This document shows positions 52,522 to 62,126 of a stretch of 64,000 nucleotides of DNA, one piece after another. This stretch comes from Chromatium okenii. GTDB taxonomy: Bacteria > Pseudomonadota > Gammaproteobacteria > Chromatiales > Chromatiaceae. The position numbers and the translations under genes are program-made. The stretch is from contig NZ_NRRQ01000005.1 of the NCBI RefSeq assembly GCF_016583745.1, forward strand, positions 62,001-126,000. Direction: 5' to 3'. The notes under the pieces were generated by a model that was not told the origin of the DNA, ran no database searches, and saw nothing but the letters and a program-made list of their open reading frames with translations. How positions within the stretch are numbered: the stretch's first letter is position 1; each line of letters begins with the position of its first letter.

Positions 52522-53271
52522 ATGGCAGGTCATAGTAAGTGGGCGAATATCAAACATCGGAAAGCAGCGCAGGATAAACAGCGCGGCAAGATGTGGACGA
52601 AGTTAATTCGGGAAGTGACGGTGGCGGCGCGAGAAAGTGGCGGCGATCCGGGCGCAAATCCGCGTCTGCGGCTGGCGATGGATAAGGCGTTTGGGGCCAA
52701 CATGCCCCGCGATACGGTGGAGCGGGCGATCAAGCGCGGCGCTGGCGGTATGGAAGGCGAGAATTATGAGGAGATTCGTTATGAAGGCTACGGCCCCGGC
52801 GGCGTGGCGGTGATGGTCGATTGCATGACCGACAATCGCAATCGCACCGCGTCGGATGTGCGCCATGCGTTCACGAAACGCGGCGGCAATCTGGGTACTG
52901 ATGGCTCGGTCGGCTACCTGTTCACCAAGCAGGGCGTGATCAGTTTGCCGCCGGGCACCAATGAAGATGCGGTGATGGATGCGGCGCTCGAAGCGGGCGC
53001 AGATGATGTGACCACTTATGACGATGGCGCGATTGATGTTGTGACCACGCCGGAGGCATTTGCGGCCGTCAAGGATGCGTTGACGAACGCTGGCTTTGAT
53101 ACCGAGGCGGCCGAAATCACTTATAACGCGGCGACGCTGGTTGAATTAGAACGTGAGACGGCGGAAAAGTTATTGAAAATGATCGAGATGTTGGAAGAAC
53201 TCGACGATGTGCAGGAGGTGTATCACAACGCCGACATCGCGGATGAGATTCTCGCTGCGCTCGATGGTTAA
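52522..53271 (+). CDS. yebC: YebC/PmpR-family protein
   Basis: The 249-residue protein begins with [18 protein letters not shown] and carries [30 protein letters not shown] and [16 protein letters not shown], matching the YebC/TACO1 family. Members were described as transcriptional regulators and more recently as factors that relieve ribosome stalling. A TAGGAG ribosome site precedes the ATG. It overlaps ruvC, as in many proteobacteria. Confidence 0.97.
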   Translation: MAGHSKWANIKHRKAAQDKQRGKMWTKLIREVTVAARESGGDPGANPRLRLAMDKAFGANMPRDTVERAIKRGAGGMEGENYEEIRYEGYGPGGVAVMVDCMTDNRNRTASDVRHAFTKRGGNLGTDGSVGYLFTKQGVISLPPGTNEDAVMDAALEAGADDVTTYDDGAIDVVTTPEAFAAVKDALTNAGFDTEAAEITYNAATLVELERETAEKLLKMIEMLEELDDVQEVYHNADIADEILAALDG

Positions 53272-53803
53272 TCCCGCTCCGCGCCAGCTCCAGCGCATTC
53301 TCGGCATTGATCCCGGCTCGCGCTGCACCGGTTTTGCCATCATCGACTCTGATGGACGCCGCAGCGTGTGGATCGCCAGCGGCTGCATTCGCGTTGGCGA
53401 CCAGCCGTGGCCGGAGCGCCTCGGCACCTTGTTTGATCGCGTCGCCGCCATCATCGCTGATCAGCAGCCGCAGACGTTGGCGGTTGAGCAATTGATCTTC
53501 GCCCGCGATCCCAGCGCGGCGTTGAAATTGGGGCAAGCGCGGGGCGCAGTGCTCTGCGCGGGCATCAAAGCCGGTTTGCCGGTGCAGGAATACAGCCCCA
53601 AAACGGTCAAATTGGCGGTCGTCGGCAGCGGCGCAGCGATCAAGGCGCAGGTGCAGCAGATGGTGAAAGTGCTGCTGGCGCTGCCGCATCTGCCGGCCGA
53701 AGACGAAGCCGACGCGCTGGCAATTGCGCTCTGCCATGCCCATTCCATGATGCTTCCAGCCCGTCAGCGCGTGACTGCTTCGTGGCGCGATTGGCGACCC
53801 TAA
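53264..53803 (+). CDS. ruvC: Crossover junction endodeoxyribonuclease RuvC
   Basis: The 179-residue Holliday-junction resolvase has its catalytic acids in GIDPGS (residue ~15), [10 protein letters not shown], and the C-terminal [14 protein letters not shown]. It cuts four-way junctions made in recombination. The ATG at 53264 lies inside the end of yebC (TAATG-type coupling, 8-bp overlap); longer in-frame starts would be upstream and have no family match. RuvA and RuvB are not in the window. Confidence 0.96.
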   Translation: MVNPAPRQLQRILGIDPGSRCTGFAIIDSDGRRSVWIASGCIRVGDQPWPERLGTLFDRVAAIIADQQPQTLAVEQLIFARDPSAALKLGQARGAVLCAGIKAGLPVQEYSPKTVKLAVVGSGAAIKAQVQQMVKVLLALPHLPAEDEADALAIALCHAHSMMLPARQRVTASWRDWRP

Positions 53804-53852
53804 AGCGCCCACTGTGTTCGCTGGTGAGCGCGTCCTTTGGTGAGAAAACTCC

Positions 53853-54782
53853 ATGCAATACAAGGACTATTACAAAACGCTCGGCGTGGCGCGGACTGCG
53901 ACTGCCGACGAGATCAAACGCGCCTATCGGCGGCTGGCGCGGAAGTTTCATCCCGATGTCAGCAAGGAACCGGATGCGGAAAATCGCTTCAAGGAAATCA
54001 ATGAAGCCAATGAAGTGCTGCACGATCCCAAAAAGCGGGCGGCATATGACGCGCTGGGCACTAATTGGCGAGCAGGGCAGGAATTTCGTCCGCCGCCAGC
54101 GGGAGCTGGTGCTGGCGCTCAAGCGAATGGCGGTGAAACCACTGATTTTGCAGATTTATTTGCCAACATCTTTGATCGCGCCTTTCGCAGCGACGGGCGC
54201 GAGCCGCGACGCGGTCGGCGTGGCGACGATCACACCGTCAAAACCACGATCACGCTGGAAGATGCGTATCACGGCGCGACCCGCCAAATCACCGTCGAGG
54301 TGCCGGACGGCGTCGTGAATGGCCAGCCGCGTTTTCGCTCGCGCACGCTCAACGTGCGCATTCCTGAAGGTGTGACGCCGGGACGCCAGATTCGGCTGGC
54401 CGGTCAAGGTGGCGCGAGTGCCAATGGCGGCGCGGCGGGCGACCTGTTTTTAGAGCTTGATTTTGCTCCGCATCCGCATTTCACCTTGGACGGCAAAGAC
54501 CTCAAATTGCGGCTGCCGGTCGCACCTTGGGAAGCGGCGCTGGGCGCGACGGTGACGGTGCCCACGCCCGGCGGTGCCGTGAGTTTGAAGATTCCGCCCA
54601 GCTCGCAAAGTGGGCAAAAGTTGCGCTTAAAAGGACGCGGGCTGCCGGGTTTACCGCCCGGCGATGTGATTGCGCTATTGGAAATTGTGAATCCGCCGGT
54701 GATTAACGACGCAGCGCGAGAATTATATCGGTTAATGGCGGAACGGCTGGCATTTAATCCGCGTTTGGAATTGGGAATGTGA
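53853..54782 (+). CDS. cbpA: CbpA-type DnaJ co-chaperone
   Basis: The 309-residue protein has a J domain (residues 5-70, HPD at 33-35), a Gly/Ala-rich linker and two DnaJ C-terminal beta domains ([17 protein letters not shown] and [13 protein letters not shown]). It has no zinc-finger CxxCxGxG repeats, which makes it CbpA-like rather than DnaJ-like. It stimulates DnaK. It precedes the restriction-modification gene by 6 bp but is functionally separate. Confidence 0.93.
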   Translation: MQYKDYYKTLGVARTATADEIKRAYRRLARKFHPDVSKEPDAENRFKEINEANEVLHDPKKRAAYDALGTNWRAGQEFRPPPAGAGAGAQANGGETTDFADLFANIFDRAFRSDGREPRRGRRGDDHTVKTTITLEDAYHGATRQITVEVPDGVVNGQPRFRSRTLNVRIPEGVTPGRQIRLAGQGGASANGGAAGDLFLELDFAPHPHFTLDGKDLKLRLPVAPWEAALGATVTVPTPGGAVSLKIPPSSQSGQKLRLKGRGLPGLPPGDVIALLEIVNPPVINDAARELYRLMAERLAFNPRLELGM

Positions 54783-54788
54783 TTTGCC

Positions 54789-57629
54789 ATGACGCCTGAG
54801 CAATTCATTACAAAGTGGCAAATCACCACCTTAAAAGAACGCTCCGCCGCGCAGGAGCATTTTATTGATTTGTGCCGCTTATTGAATGAACCGACTCCCG
54901 CAGAAGTTGACCCGACTGGCGCGTTTTATTGTTTTGAGCGCGGCGCTAAAAAAGTCGGTGGCGGTGATGGTTGGGCGGATGTGTGGAAAAAGGATTGCTT
55001 CGGTTGGGAATATAAAGGCAAGCGCAAAAATTTAGCGGAAGCCTTAAAACAACTCCAACTCTATACGCCATCATTATTACATCCGCCATTATTGATCGTT
55101 TCCGATATGGAACAGATCATTATTTACACCGCATTTCCGGGCACGGTGCCCGATGAACACCGCATCACGCTAGAAGAATTACGCAATCCGGCGCAATTGC
55201 AATTATTAAAATGGGCATTTAGTGAACCCGAACGCTTGCGCCCCACCCGCACCACTGCCGCATTAACGGAAGCGGCAGCGCGGCGCTTTGGTGAATTAGC
55301 CGCCGCGTTATGTCAACGCGGACATGCGCCATTACAAGTCGCGCAGTTTAGCCAGCAATTGTTATTTTGCTTTTTTGCGCAAGACATTGGTTTATTGCCC
55401 AATAAAGTATTTACGAATGTGCTTGATGCCGGTCAACAGCGCCCGGCGTATGTGCTGCAAATGTTGGAAAACTTATTAAACACGATGGCAACCGGCGGCT
55501 GCTTTGGCACCGAGCCAATTGCGTATTTTAATGGCGGTTTATTTCGCACAACAGCGGTATTGCCGCTCACCGTTCTGGATATTAAAACGCTGCGCGAATT
55601 GGCGGAGTGGAAATGGTCGGCAATTGAACCCAGCATTTTTGGCACCTTATTTGAGCGCGGATTGGATCCAAATCAACGTGAACAATTGGGCGCACATTAT
55701 ACCGACGCAGCAGCAATTATGCGGATTGTCAATCCGGTCGTTTTAGAACCATTGCGAGCAGAATGGACAGCAACTAAAACTGCGGTGACGCAGACAAAAA
55801 GCCGTAAAGCAGCGCAGGCGTTATTCACAACACTATTGGAGCGATTGCGCAATTTCCGCGTGCTTGATCCCGCGTGTGGCTCTGGGAATTTTCTGTTTTT
55901 AGCATTAAAAGGCTTAAAAGATTTAGAGCACGAAATCATTTTAGAAGCCGAGCGTTTGCATTTTCAGCGCAGTTTTCCAGCAGTCGGGCCAGAAAATGTA
56001 TTGGGCATTGAAACGAATGCGTATGCCGCTGAATTGGCTCGTGTTACCGTCTGGATTGGCGAATTGCAGTGGATGATTCAACACGGGTTTTCTTTAGCAA
56101 ATGATCCCATTTTGAAACCAATCAAAATTATTGCTCACCGCGATGCAGTGCTGAATGAGAATGGCACAGAAGCAGAATGGCCAAGCGTTGATGTCATTAT
56201 TGGTAATCCGCCGTTTTTAGGCGGCAGTAAAAAGCGCAGCGTCTTGGGTGATGAGTATTTCACCGCACTTAAAACGATTTATGCCGGGCGCGTTCCTGCT
56301 GGTGCCGATTTAGTCACCTATTGGTTTGAAAAAGCACGGACGCAGATTGAAAGCGGCAAAGCGCAAGCTGCCGGTTTAGTGACAACAAATTCAATTCGCG
56401 GCGGTGCAAATCGCAAAGTATTAGAGCGTATTTGTGAGACAACGACGATTTTTAATGCGTGGTCGGATGAGCCTTGGATTAACAGCGGTGCGGCGGTACG
56501 GGTCAGCATCATTTGCTTCGGAAATACAACCGCAGCGCCGGTATTGAATGACAAAACCGTTGCCGCAATTTACGCAGATTTAACCGCAAAACCAACAACT
56601 TGTGCCGCAGATTTAACCACAGCACACGCATTAACAGAAAATGCTGGAGTGAGTTTTCGCGGGTCGGCAAAAGTGGGCAAGTTTGATATTTCAGGAACGT
56701 TAGCGCGACAGTGGTTAATGCAACCGAATCCGCATCAATACGCTAATAGCGATGTGTTGTGCTTGTGGGCGAATGGAATGGACATCGTGCGCCGTCCATC
56801 TGACACTTGGATTATTGATTTTGGTGTCAATACAACTGAAATAAACGCGGCTATGTATGAAATGCCGTATGAACATGTATTGAAAGCAGTGAAACCGTTA
56901 CGCGCTGCGGGTCGCCGCGCTATTCGGAAAAAATACTGGTGGCGGCTCGGCGAAACAGTTCCAGCACTGCGCCGGGCTTTTGAACCAATTGAGCGTTATA
57001 TTGCCAGTCCGATGGTGGCTAAGTTTCGTTTATTTGTTTGGCTGAATACATGCGTTTTTCCAGATCAGCAATTGATTGTCATCGCCCGCGCTGATGATAC
57101 AACGTTTGGAATTTTGCACTCTCGCTGCCATGAATTATGGTCATTGCGAATGGGCACCAGTTTGGGCGCAACGCCGCGTTATACGCCAACTACTACTTTT
57201 GAAACCTTCCCATTTCCAATTGGATTAACACCAGCGGATACGAAAGGCGAGACAATTCAACTTGACAGCGGCGCAATGATTCCCAGTGTGGCAACGGAAT
57301 ATCAAGCTTACGCCATTACAATTGCACAAGCGGCGTTTGAATTCAATCGCTTGCGGGATAATTGGTTGAATCCGCCAGAATGGATTGAGCGCGTACCGGA
57401 AGTGGTGCCCGGTTATCCAGAGCGAATTGTTGCAAAACCGGAATTTGCTGCGCAATTAAAAACGCGCACGTTGACCAATTTGTATAACAACCGCCCGACG
57501 TGGTTAATCAATGCGCAGCAGCAATTAGATTGCGCAGTTGCGGCTGCTTATGGTTGGTCGCATGACATCACAGACGCTGATATTTTACAGAGATTATTGG
57601 CGCTCAATCAGTGCCGCAGCAAAGTATAA
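54789..57629 (+). CDS. MmeI-like type IIL restriction-modification enzyme
   Basis: The 946-residue protein combines nuclease, methyltransferase and recognition in one chain. Residues 45-80 carry the PD-(D/E)XK site D64-x9-E74-Y-K76 (GWADVWKKD and FGWEYKGK), the same spacing as in MmeI. The methyltransferase has motif I DPACGSGNFLFLAL (about residue 359) and motif IV NPPF (about residue 473), typical of gamma-class N6-adenine methylases. The conserved FNGGLF segment lies near residue 250, and a target-recognition region follows to the C-terminus (ADDTTFGILHSRCHELWSL). It can methylate one strand and cut at a distance. A paralogue follows. The start ATG is 6 bp after cbpA, so the two may share a transcript. 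Confidence 0.92.
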   Translation: MTPEQFITKWQITTLKERSAAQEHFIDLCRLLNEPTPAEVDPTGAFYCFERGAKKVGGGDGWADVWKKDCFGWEYKGKRKNLAEALKQLQLYTPSLLHPPLLIVSDMEQIIIYTAFPGTVPDEHRITLEELRNPAQLQLLKWAFSEPERLRPTRTTAALTEAAARRFGELAAALCQRGHAPLQVAQFSQQLLFCFFAQDIGLLPNKVFTNVLDAGQQRPAYVLQMLENLLNTMATGGCFGTEPIAYFNGGLFRTTAVLPLTVLDIKTLRELAEWKWSAIEPSIFGTLFERGLDPNQREQLGAHYTDAAAIMRIVNPVVLEPLRAEWTATKTAVTQTKSRKAAQALFTTLLERLRNFRVLDPACGSGNFLFLALKGLKDLEHEIILEAERLHFQRSFPAVGPENVLGIETNAYAAELARVTVWIGELQWMIQHGFSLANDPILKPIKIIAHRDAVLNENGTEAEWPSVDVIIGNPPFLGGSKKRSVLGDEYFTALKTIYAGRVPAGADLVTYWFEKARTQIESGKAQAAGLVTTNSIRGGANRKVLERICETTTIFNAWSDEPWINSGAAVRVSIICFGNTTAAPVLNDKTVAAIYADLTAKPTTCAADLTTAHALTENAGVSFRGSAKVGKFDISGTLARQWLMQPNPHQYANSDVLCLWANGMDIVRRPSDTWIIDFGVNTTEINAAMYEMPYEHVLKAVKPLRAAGRRAIRKKYWWRLGETVPALRRAFEPIERYIASPMVAKFRLFVWLNTCVFPDQQLIVIARADDTTFGILHSRCHELWSLRMGTSLGATPRYTPTTTFETFPFPIGLTPADTKGETIQLDSGAMIPSVATEYQAYAITIAQAAFEFNRLRDNWLNPPEWIERVPEVVPGYPERIVAKPEFAAQLKTRTLTNLYNNRPTWLINAQQQLDCAVAAAYGWSHDITDADILQRLLALNQCRSKV

Positions 57630-57662
57630 ATCTCCCCGATTTTCCTTTTTCAAAGAAGGATT
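57629..57662. repeat. Degenerate C6/G6 palindromic repeat between the two methylase genes
   Basis: AATCTCCCCGATTTTCC, then TTTTTCAAAGAAGGATT, aligns with the AATCCCCCC...TTTTTCAAAGGGGGG element at 23010 with several C-to-T and G-to-A changes. It lies exactly at the junction where the second gene's homology to the first begins. Confidence 0.5.
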
Positions 57663-57681
57663 ATTCAGTGGTATTGATGCC

Positions 57682-60042
57682 GTGACTTCGGAAAGTTTGC
57701 GCACTACTGCTGCATTCACCGCAGCGGCAGTGCGACAATTGGGTGAATTAGCAATCACGCTGCGCCAACGCGGTCATGCGCCATTGCAAATAACGCAGTT
57801 AATTCAGCAATTATTGTTGGGTTTTTTTGCGCAAGAAGTTGGCATATTACCTCAGCAATTCTTGACGCAACTGCTTGATGCAGGTCAACAGCACCCGCTC
57901 ATTGTGACGCAACAATTGGAACAAGCATTGAATACGCTGGCGATCAGCGATGTATTGAGTGCCGCGCCGGGATTACCGCTAACGCTCGCTGATATTCAAT
58001 TGCTGCGTACATTAACGGAATTAAAATGGTCGGTGATTGAGCCGAGTATTTTTGGCACTTTATTTGAGCGCGGTTTGGATTTTAATCAACGCCAACAATT
58101 GGGCGCATATTACACTGATGCCGCAGCAATTATGCGGATTGTTGAGCCAGTAGTTTTAGAACCATTACGAGCAGAATGGGCAGCAACTAAAACTGCGGTG
58201 ACGCAGACAAAAAGCCGTAAAGCAGCGCAGGCGTTATTCAAAACACTATTGGAACGATTGCGCAATTTCCGCGTACTTGATCCCGCGTGTGGCTCTGGGA
58301 ACTTTTTATATTTAGCGTTAAACGGCTTAAAAGATTTGGAATACGAGATTATTTTAGCAGCCGAGCACTTGCATTTTCCGCGCACTTTTCCTGCCGTGGG
58401 TTTAGAGAATGTATTGGGCATTGAAACCAATGCTTATGCCGCTGAATTAGCCCGCATCACCGTCTGGATTGGTGAATTGCAGTGGATGATGCAACACGAT
58501 TTTTCTTTAGAAAATGCGCCCATTGTGAAACCAATCAACAGTATTGCTCACCGCGATGCACTGCTGAATGAGAATGGTACAGAAGCGGAGTGGCCAAGCG
58601 TTGATGTCATTATTGGCAATCCGCCTTTTTTAGGCGGCAATAAAAAACGCAGCATATTAGGTGATGATTATTTTTCTGCACTCAATAGGATTTATACCGA
58701 GCGCGTTCCCGCTGGTGCCGATTTAGTCACTTATTGGTTTGAAAAAGCGCGGGCGCACATTGACAGCGGAAAGGCACAAGCTGCTGGTTTTATTACAACC
58801 AGTTCAATTCGCAGCGGCGCAAATCGTAAAGTATTAAAGCGTATTTGTAAAACGACGACCATTTTTAATGCGTGGTCGGATGAAACTTGGTTGAATACTG
58901 ATGCCGCAGTGCGCGTGAGTTTAATCTGCTTTGGTCATTCCAAAAGAATACCAATGTTGAATGGAACGCTGGTGGCGCATATTCACGCCGATTTAACTGC
59001 CGATAACGCTGAAGTTGAATGTGATTTAACACAAGCCAAACCATTACTTGATAATGCTGGTGCGTGTTGGCGCGGAGTAGCGAAAGTGGGGCGTTTTGAT
59101 ATTCCGGGTGCGATTGCGCGGCACTGGCTGTTATTGCCAAATCCACAGGGTCAATTGAATGCTGATGTATTAACGCCTTGGGTTAATGGCAGTGACATCA
59201 CGCGCCGTCCAACCGATACTTGGTTAATTGATTACGGCAATCAATCTTCTGAAGTGGAAGCGGCGTGTTATGAAGCGCCATTTGCTTATTTAATGAAACA
59301 TGTGCAAGCGCAACGGGCGCAACAGCGCGATGAAAAACGCAAACGCTATTGGTGGCGCTTGGGGCGTTCTGGAGCAGACATTCGCGCTGCATTAACGCAG
59401 CATTCACGGTATATCGCCACGCCAATGGTGGGGAAATATCGCTTATTTGTGTGGCTCAAGCGGCGTATTTTTCCAGATCAACAATTGATTGTGATTGCGC
59501 GGGCGGATGATACGACGTTTGGAATTTTGCACTCTCGATTCCATGAATTATGGGCAATGCGTATGGGCAGCAGCTTTGGTACGACGCGCCGTTATACGCC
59601 AACCACGACTTTTGCTACCTTTCCTTTTCCAATAGGATTAACGCCAGCGGATACTAACGGCGCAACCATTCAACTCGCCAATGGTGCCGTGATTCCCAGT
59701 GTGGCAGCGGAATATCGCACTCACGCCATTGCAATTGCACAAGCAGCTTTTGAATTGAATCAATTGCGTGAGCAGTGGTTGAATCCGCCCGCATGGATTG
59801 AGCGCGTGCCAGAAGTGGTGCCCGGTTATCCAGAGCGGATCATTGCTAAACCGGAATACGCTGCGCAATTAAAACAGCGCACGTTGACGAAGTTGTATAA
59901 TCAACAACCGGCGTGGTTAATTAAGGCGCAGCAGCAATTAGATTGCGCAGTTGCGGCTGCGTATGGCGGGATAAATGAACTGACGGAAACTGAAATGTTA
60001 CAGCAGTTATTGGAATTGAATTTAGCGCGGAGCGGGAATTAA
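57682..60042 (+). CDS. Nuclease-less MmeI-like methyltransferase paralogue
   Basis: The 786-residue protein (GTG at 57682) aligns with residues ~155-946 of the preceding gene and keeps motif I DPACGSGNFLYLAL, NPPFLGG and the recognition region ADDTTFGILHSRFHELWAM. It lacks the PD-(D/E)XK nuclease entirely and has lost about a dozen residues including FNGGLF. The longer open frame from 57538 would run out of register through the end of the first gene, so that part is not homologous. Stretches such as 58170-58260 are nearly identical to the first gene at DNA level, which suggests recent duplication or gene conversion. It could act as an orphan methylase or a pseudo-enzyme. The stop overlaps the convergent decarboxylase gene by 4 bp. 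The start is uncertain. Confidence 0.8.
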   Translation: MTSESLRTTAAFTAAAVRQLGELAITLRQRGHAPLQITQLIQQLLLGFFAQEVGILPQQFLTQLLDAGQQHPLIVTQQLEQALNTLAISDVLSAAPGLPLTLADIQLLRTLTELKWSVIEPSIFGTLFERGLDFNQRQQLGAYYTDAAAIMRIVEPVVLEPLRAEWAATKTAVTQTKSRKAAQALFKTLLERLRNFRVLDPACGSGNFLYLALNGLKDLEYEIILAAEHLHFPRTFPAVGLENVLGIETNAYAAELARITVWIGELQWMMQHDFSLENAPIVKPINSIAHRDALLNENGTEAEWPSVDVIIGNPPFLGGNKKRSILGDDYFSALNRIYTERVPAGADLVTYWFEKARAHIDSGKAQAAGFITTSSIRSGANRKVLKRICKTTTIFNAWSDETWLNTDAAVRVSLICFGHSKRIPMLNGTLVAHIHADLTADNAEVECDLTQAKPLLDNAGACWRGVAKVGRFDIPGAIARHWLLLPNPQGQLNADVLTPWVNGSDITRRPTDTWLIDYGNQSSEVEAACYEAPFAYLMKHVQAQRAQQRDEKRKRYWWRLGRSGADIRAALTQHSRYIATPMVGKYRLFVWLKRRIFPDQQLIVIARADDTTFGILHSRFHELWAMRMGSSFGTTRRYTPTTTFATFPFPIGLTPADTNGATIQLANGAVIPSVAAEYRTHAIAIAQAAFELNQLREQWLNPPAWIERVPEVVPGYPERIIAKPEYAAQLKQRTLTKLYNQQPAWLIKAQQQLDCAVAAAYGGINELTETEMLQQLLELNLARSGN

Positions 60043-61274
60043 ACCAGCACTTCAAGTGGTGGCGGATGTCCCAAAAAGGCAGTTGGGCTGGCGGTTAAGC
60101 CATACGCACCAGATTGTAAAACTGCAATGAAATCACCTTCTTGCGCGTGTCCGAGCGGCATTTTATCAGCGAGCACATCCAACGGCGTACACAGCGGCCC
60201 GACGACGGATGCCAATTCTGGCTCAGTTTCTGGGTGAACACGATTGGCGACGATGACCGGATAATTTTTGCGGAGCACCTGCCCAAAATTGCCGGACGCG
60301 GCGAGATGATGATGCAGCCCGCCGTCAGTGACTAAAAACACCTGTCCCCGCGAGAGTTTGCGCTCGACCACGCGGCATAAATAGACGCCGGCAGCGCCAA
60401 CAATAAAGCGCCCCAGCTCGATGACAAACTCCGCCAGCGGCAGATCGCGCTGCGCTGCGGGCAGCAATTCCGCCAGTCGCTCGCCCACTTGCGCCACGTC
60501 CAACGGCTGATCGCCGGGAAAATAAGGAATGCCAAAACCGCCGCCGAGGTTGAGCAGCCGCACCGGTGTCGGCGCGTGTTGCGACAGCCGCGTGGCGAGC
60601 GCCAGCGTCTTTTCCTGCGCCTCGCTGATCGCCTCAGCGCGGAGGTTTTGTGAGCCAGAAAAGATATGAAAACCAATGAATTGCAGATCAAGCGTCCGTA
60701 ATTCGTGCAACACCGCTGGCACCCGTTCGGCGTCAATTCCGAACTGTTTCGCGCCGCCGCCCATCTTCATTCCCGACGCTTTCAATTCAAAATCAGGATT
60801 CACCCGCAGCGCGACCTGCGGCTGAATACCGAGCGCCGTACCAATTGCCGTCACCGCCCGCAGCTCGCGCTCCGATTCCACATTGATGACAATTCCTGCT
60901 GCCACTGCTTGCTGCAATTCATTTGCACTTTTTGCAGGCCCCGCAAAGCTCATTTGCGCAGGTGCCATTGGCGTATCTAATACCGTTTTTAATTCACCAC
61001 CGGATGCCACATCAAAGCCATCAACTAATCCCGCTAAATGCTGGACAACAGCGGGCATTGGATTGGCTTTAATTGCATAGTGGAGATGAATATCAGGCGG
61101 TAAGACGGTGCGCAATTCAGCAATGCGGGCGGTGATGAGAGCGCGATCATAGGCATAACAAGGTGTGCGTCCAATTCGCGCTGCCAATCGCGTTGCCGTC
61201 AAACCACCGATCAGTAATTGGTTATCGGCGCTAATTGAAAACGCAAGTGGCGCAGTGTGGCGAATGGAAGACAT
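60039..61274 (-). CDS. PLP-dependent decarboxylase of the exosortase A system
   Basis: The 411-residue protein is a fold-III PLP enzyme (alanine racemase/diaminopimelate decarboxylase type). It has the PLP Lys in LHYAIKANPMPAVV (near residue 70), FDVASGGELKTVL, GFHIFSGSQNL and LNLGGGFGIPY, plus the C-terminal partner-site Cys in VVGPLCTPLD. Its sequence fits the group that regularly accompanies exosortase A and PEP-CTERM/exopolysaccharide loci rather than true LysA. It lies two genes downstream of an acyl-CoA ligase that belongs to the same system, with an M48 peptidase gene between them. Substrate unknown. Confidence 0.85.
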   Translation of the reverse strand: MSSIRHTAPLAFSISADNQLLIGGLTATRLAARIGRTPCYAYDRALITARIAELRTVLPPDIHLHYAIKANPMPAVVQHLAGLVDGFDVASGGELKTVLDTPMAPAQMSFAGPAKSANELQQAVAAGIVINVESERELRAVTAIGTALGIQPQVALRVNPDFELKASGMKMGGGAKQFGIDAERVPAVLHELRTLDLQFIGFHIFSGSQNLRAEAISEAQEKTLALATRLSQHAPTPVRLLNLGGGFGIPYFPGDQPLDVAQVGERLAELLPAAQRDLPLAEFVIELGRFIVGAAGVYLCRVVERKLSRGQVFLVTDGGLHHHLAASGNFGQVLRKNYPVIVANRVHPETEPELASVVGPLCTPLDVLADKMPLGHAQEGDFIAVLQSGAYGLTASPTAFLGHPPPLEVLV

Positions 61275-61307
61275 TGTTGATTGATCTATGAATACAAGTG
61301 ATGGGAA

Positions 61308-62072
61308 TTAAAGCGCCTTCCGAATCCGCTCTGCTCGCGCTCCCGGTTCGGGATGAGTGGATAGCATTTGGGCGACAAAGGTTGAATTGCTGCTCCCCAT
61401 TGACGCAAGTTTTTCTAATGCAGTGACGGCACCCAGTGGATTTCTGCCGCTCTGTTTTAGAACTTCCAAGCCATAATCATCCGCTTCACGTTCATTCTTT
61501 TGTGAGAATTGCGCGTTAATCACTTTTTCAGTAAAATCACCCAATTGTGATGCCGTTAAAGCAGCAACTTGCTCACTGCCAGTTTTTGTAATGACATCCC
61601 GACCAACTTGGGTGAGTAATGCTGTGCGCATCCGCTGCTTGGTATGACCTTTGGCAACGTGACCAATTTCGTGACCAATAATAAACAGCAATTCATCATC
61701 ATTCATGGCGTCCATCAGTCCCGAATAAACGCGAATCGTCCCGTTAGCCATTGCAAACGCATTGATGTCCTTGGTCATGTACACCTTGATATTCAAAGGC
61801 ACACCGTTGACGTTTTGTAGATTTTTAGCGAGTGTTTTCACCCGCTTTTGATATTTGCCACTCGCGGGAGCGAGTTTATTATTCTGGTCTAACGTTGCAG
61901 TCGCTGCTTCTGCTTCCTGCATCATCTGCGCATCAGTAATTGAGGTCGCTGCCAATACGCCAGAAGCCGTGCCCATCATGTCACCGGCAGTCATGGTACG
62001 ACAGCCCACCAAGTGAACCGCGATCATCACCAATGCACCAGTGATCAATTGTTTCATCGGAAAAGTGTTCAA
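61308..62072 (-). CDS. M48-family metalloprotease lipoprotein
   Basis: The 254-residue protein has a lipoprotein signal (GALVMIAVHLVGC, Cys at residue 24) and a peptidase M48 domain with HEIGHVAKGH (zinc ligands) and a downstream Glu in ADDYGLEVL. It is thus an outer- or inner-membrane-attached zinc peptidase similar to LoiP/BepA-type quality-control proteases. The start is TTG at 62072: a strong AGAGGGGG ribosome site lies 5 bases upstream of it, while the ATG at 62057 would be about 20 bases away. Confidence 0.88.
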   Translation of the reverse strand: MNTFPMKQLITGALVMIAVHLVGCRTMTAGDMMGTASGVLAATSITDAQMMQEAEAATATLDQNNKLAPASGKYQKRVKTLAKNLQNVNGVPLNIKVYMTKDINAFAMANGTIRVYSGLMDAMNDDELLFIIGHEIGHVAKGHTKQRMRTALLTQVGRDVITKTGSEQVAALTASQLGDFTEKVINAQFSQKNEREADDYGLEVLKQSGRNPLGAVTALEKLASMGSSNSTFVAQMLSTHPEPGARAERIRKAL

Positions 62073-62126
62073 AATAACCCCCTCTTTAATTGAATTAAAA
62101 CCACTTTATTTCAATCAATGCGCCAT

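Noticed and set aside
57538-57681. Upstream extension of the second methylase gene to the ATG at 57538
   Set aside because: These codons read the end of the first methylase gene out of frame; homology to the paralogue begins only at about 57685.
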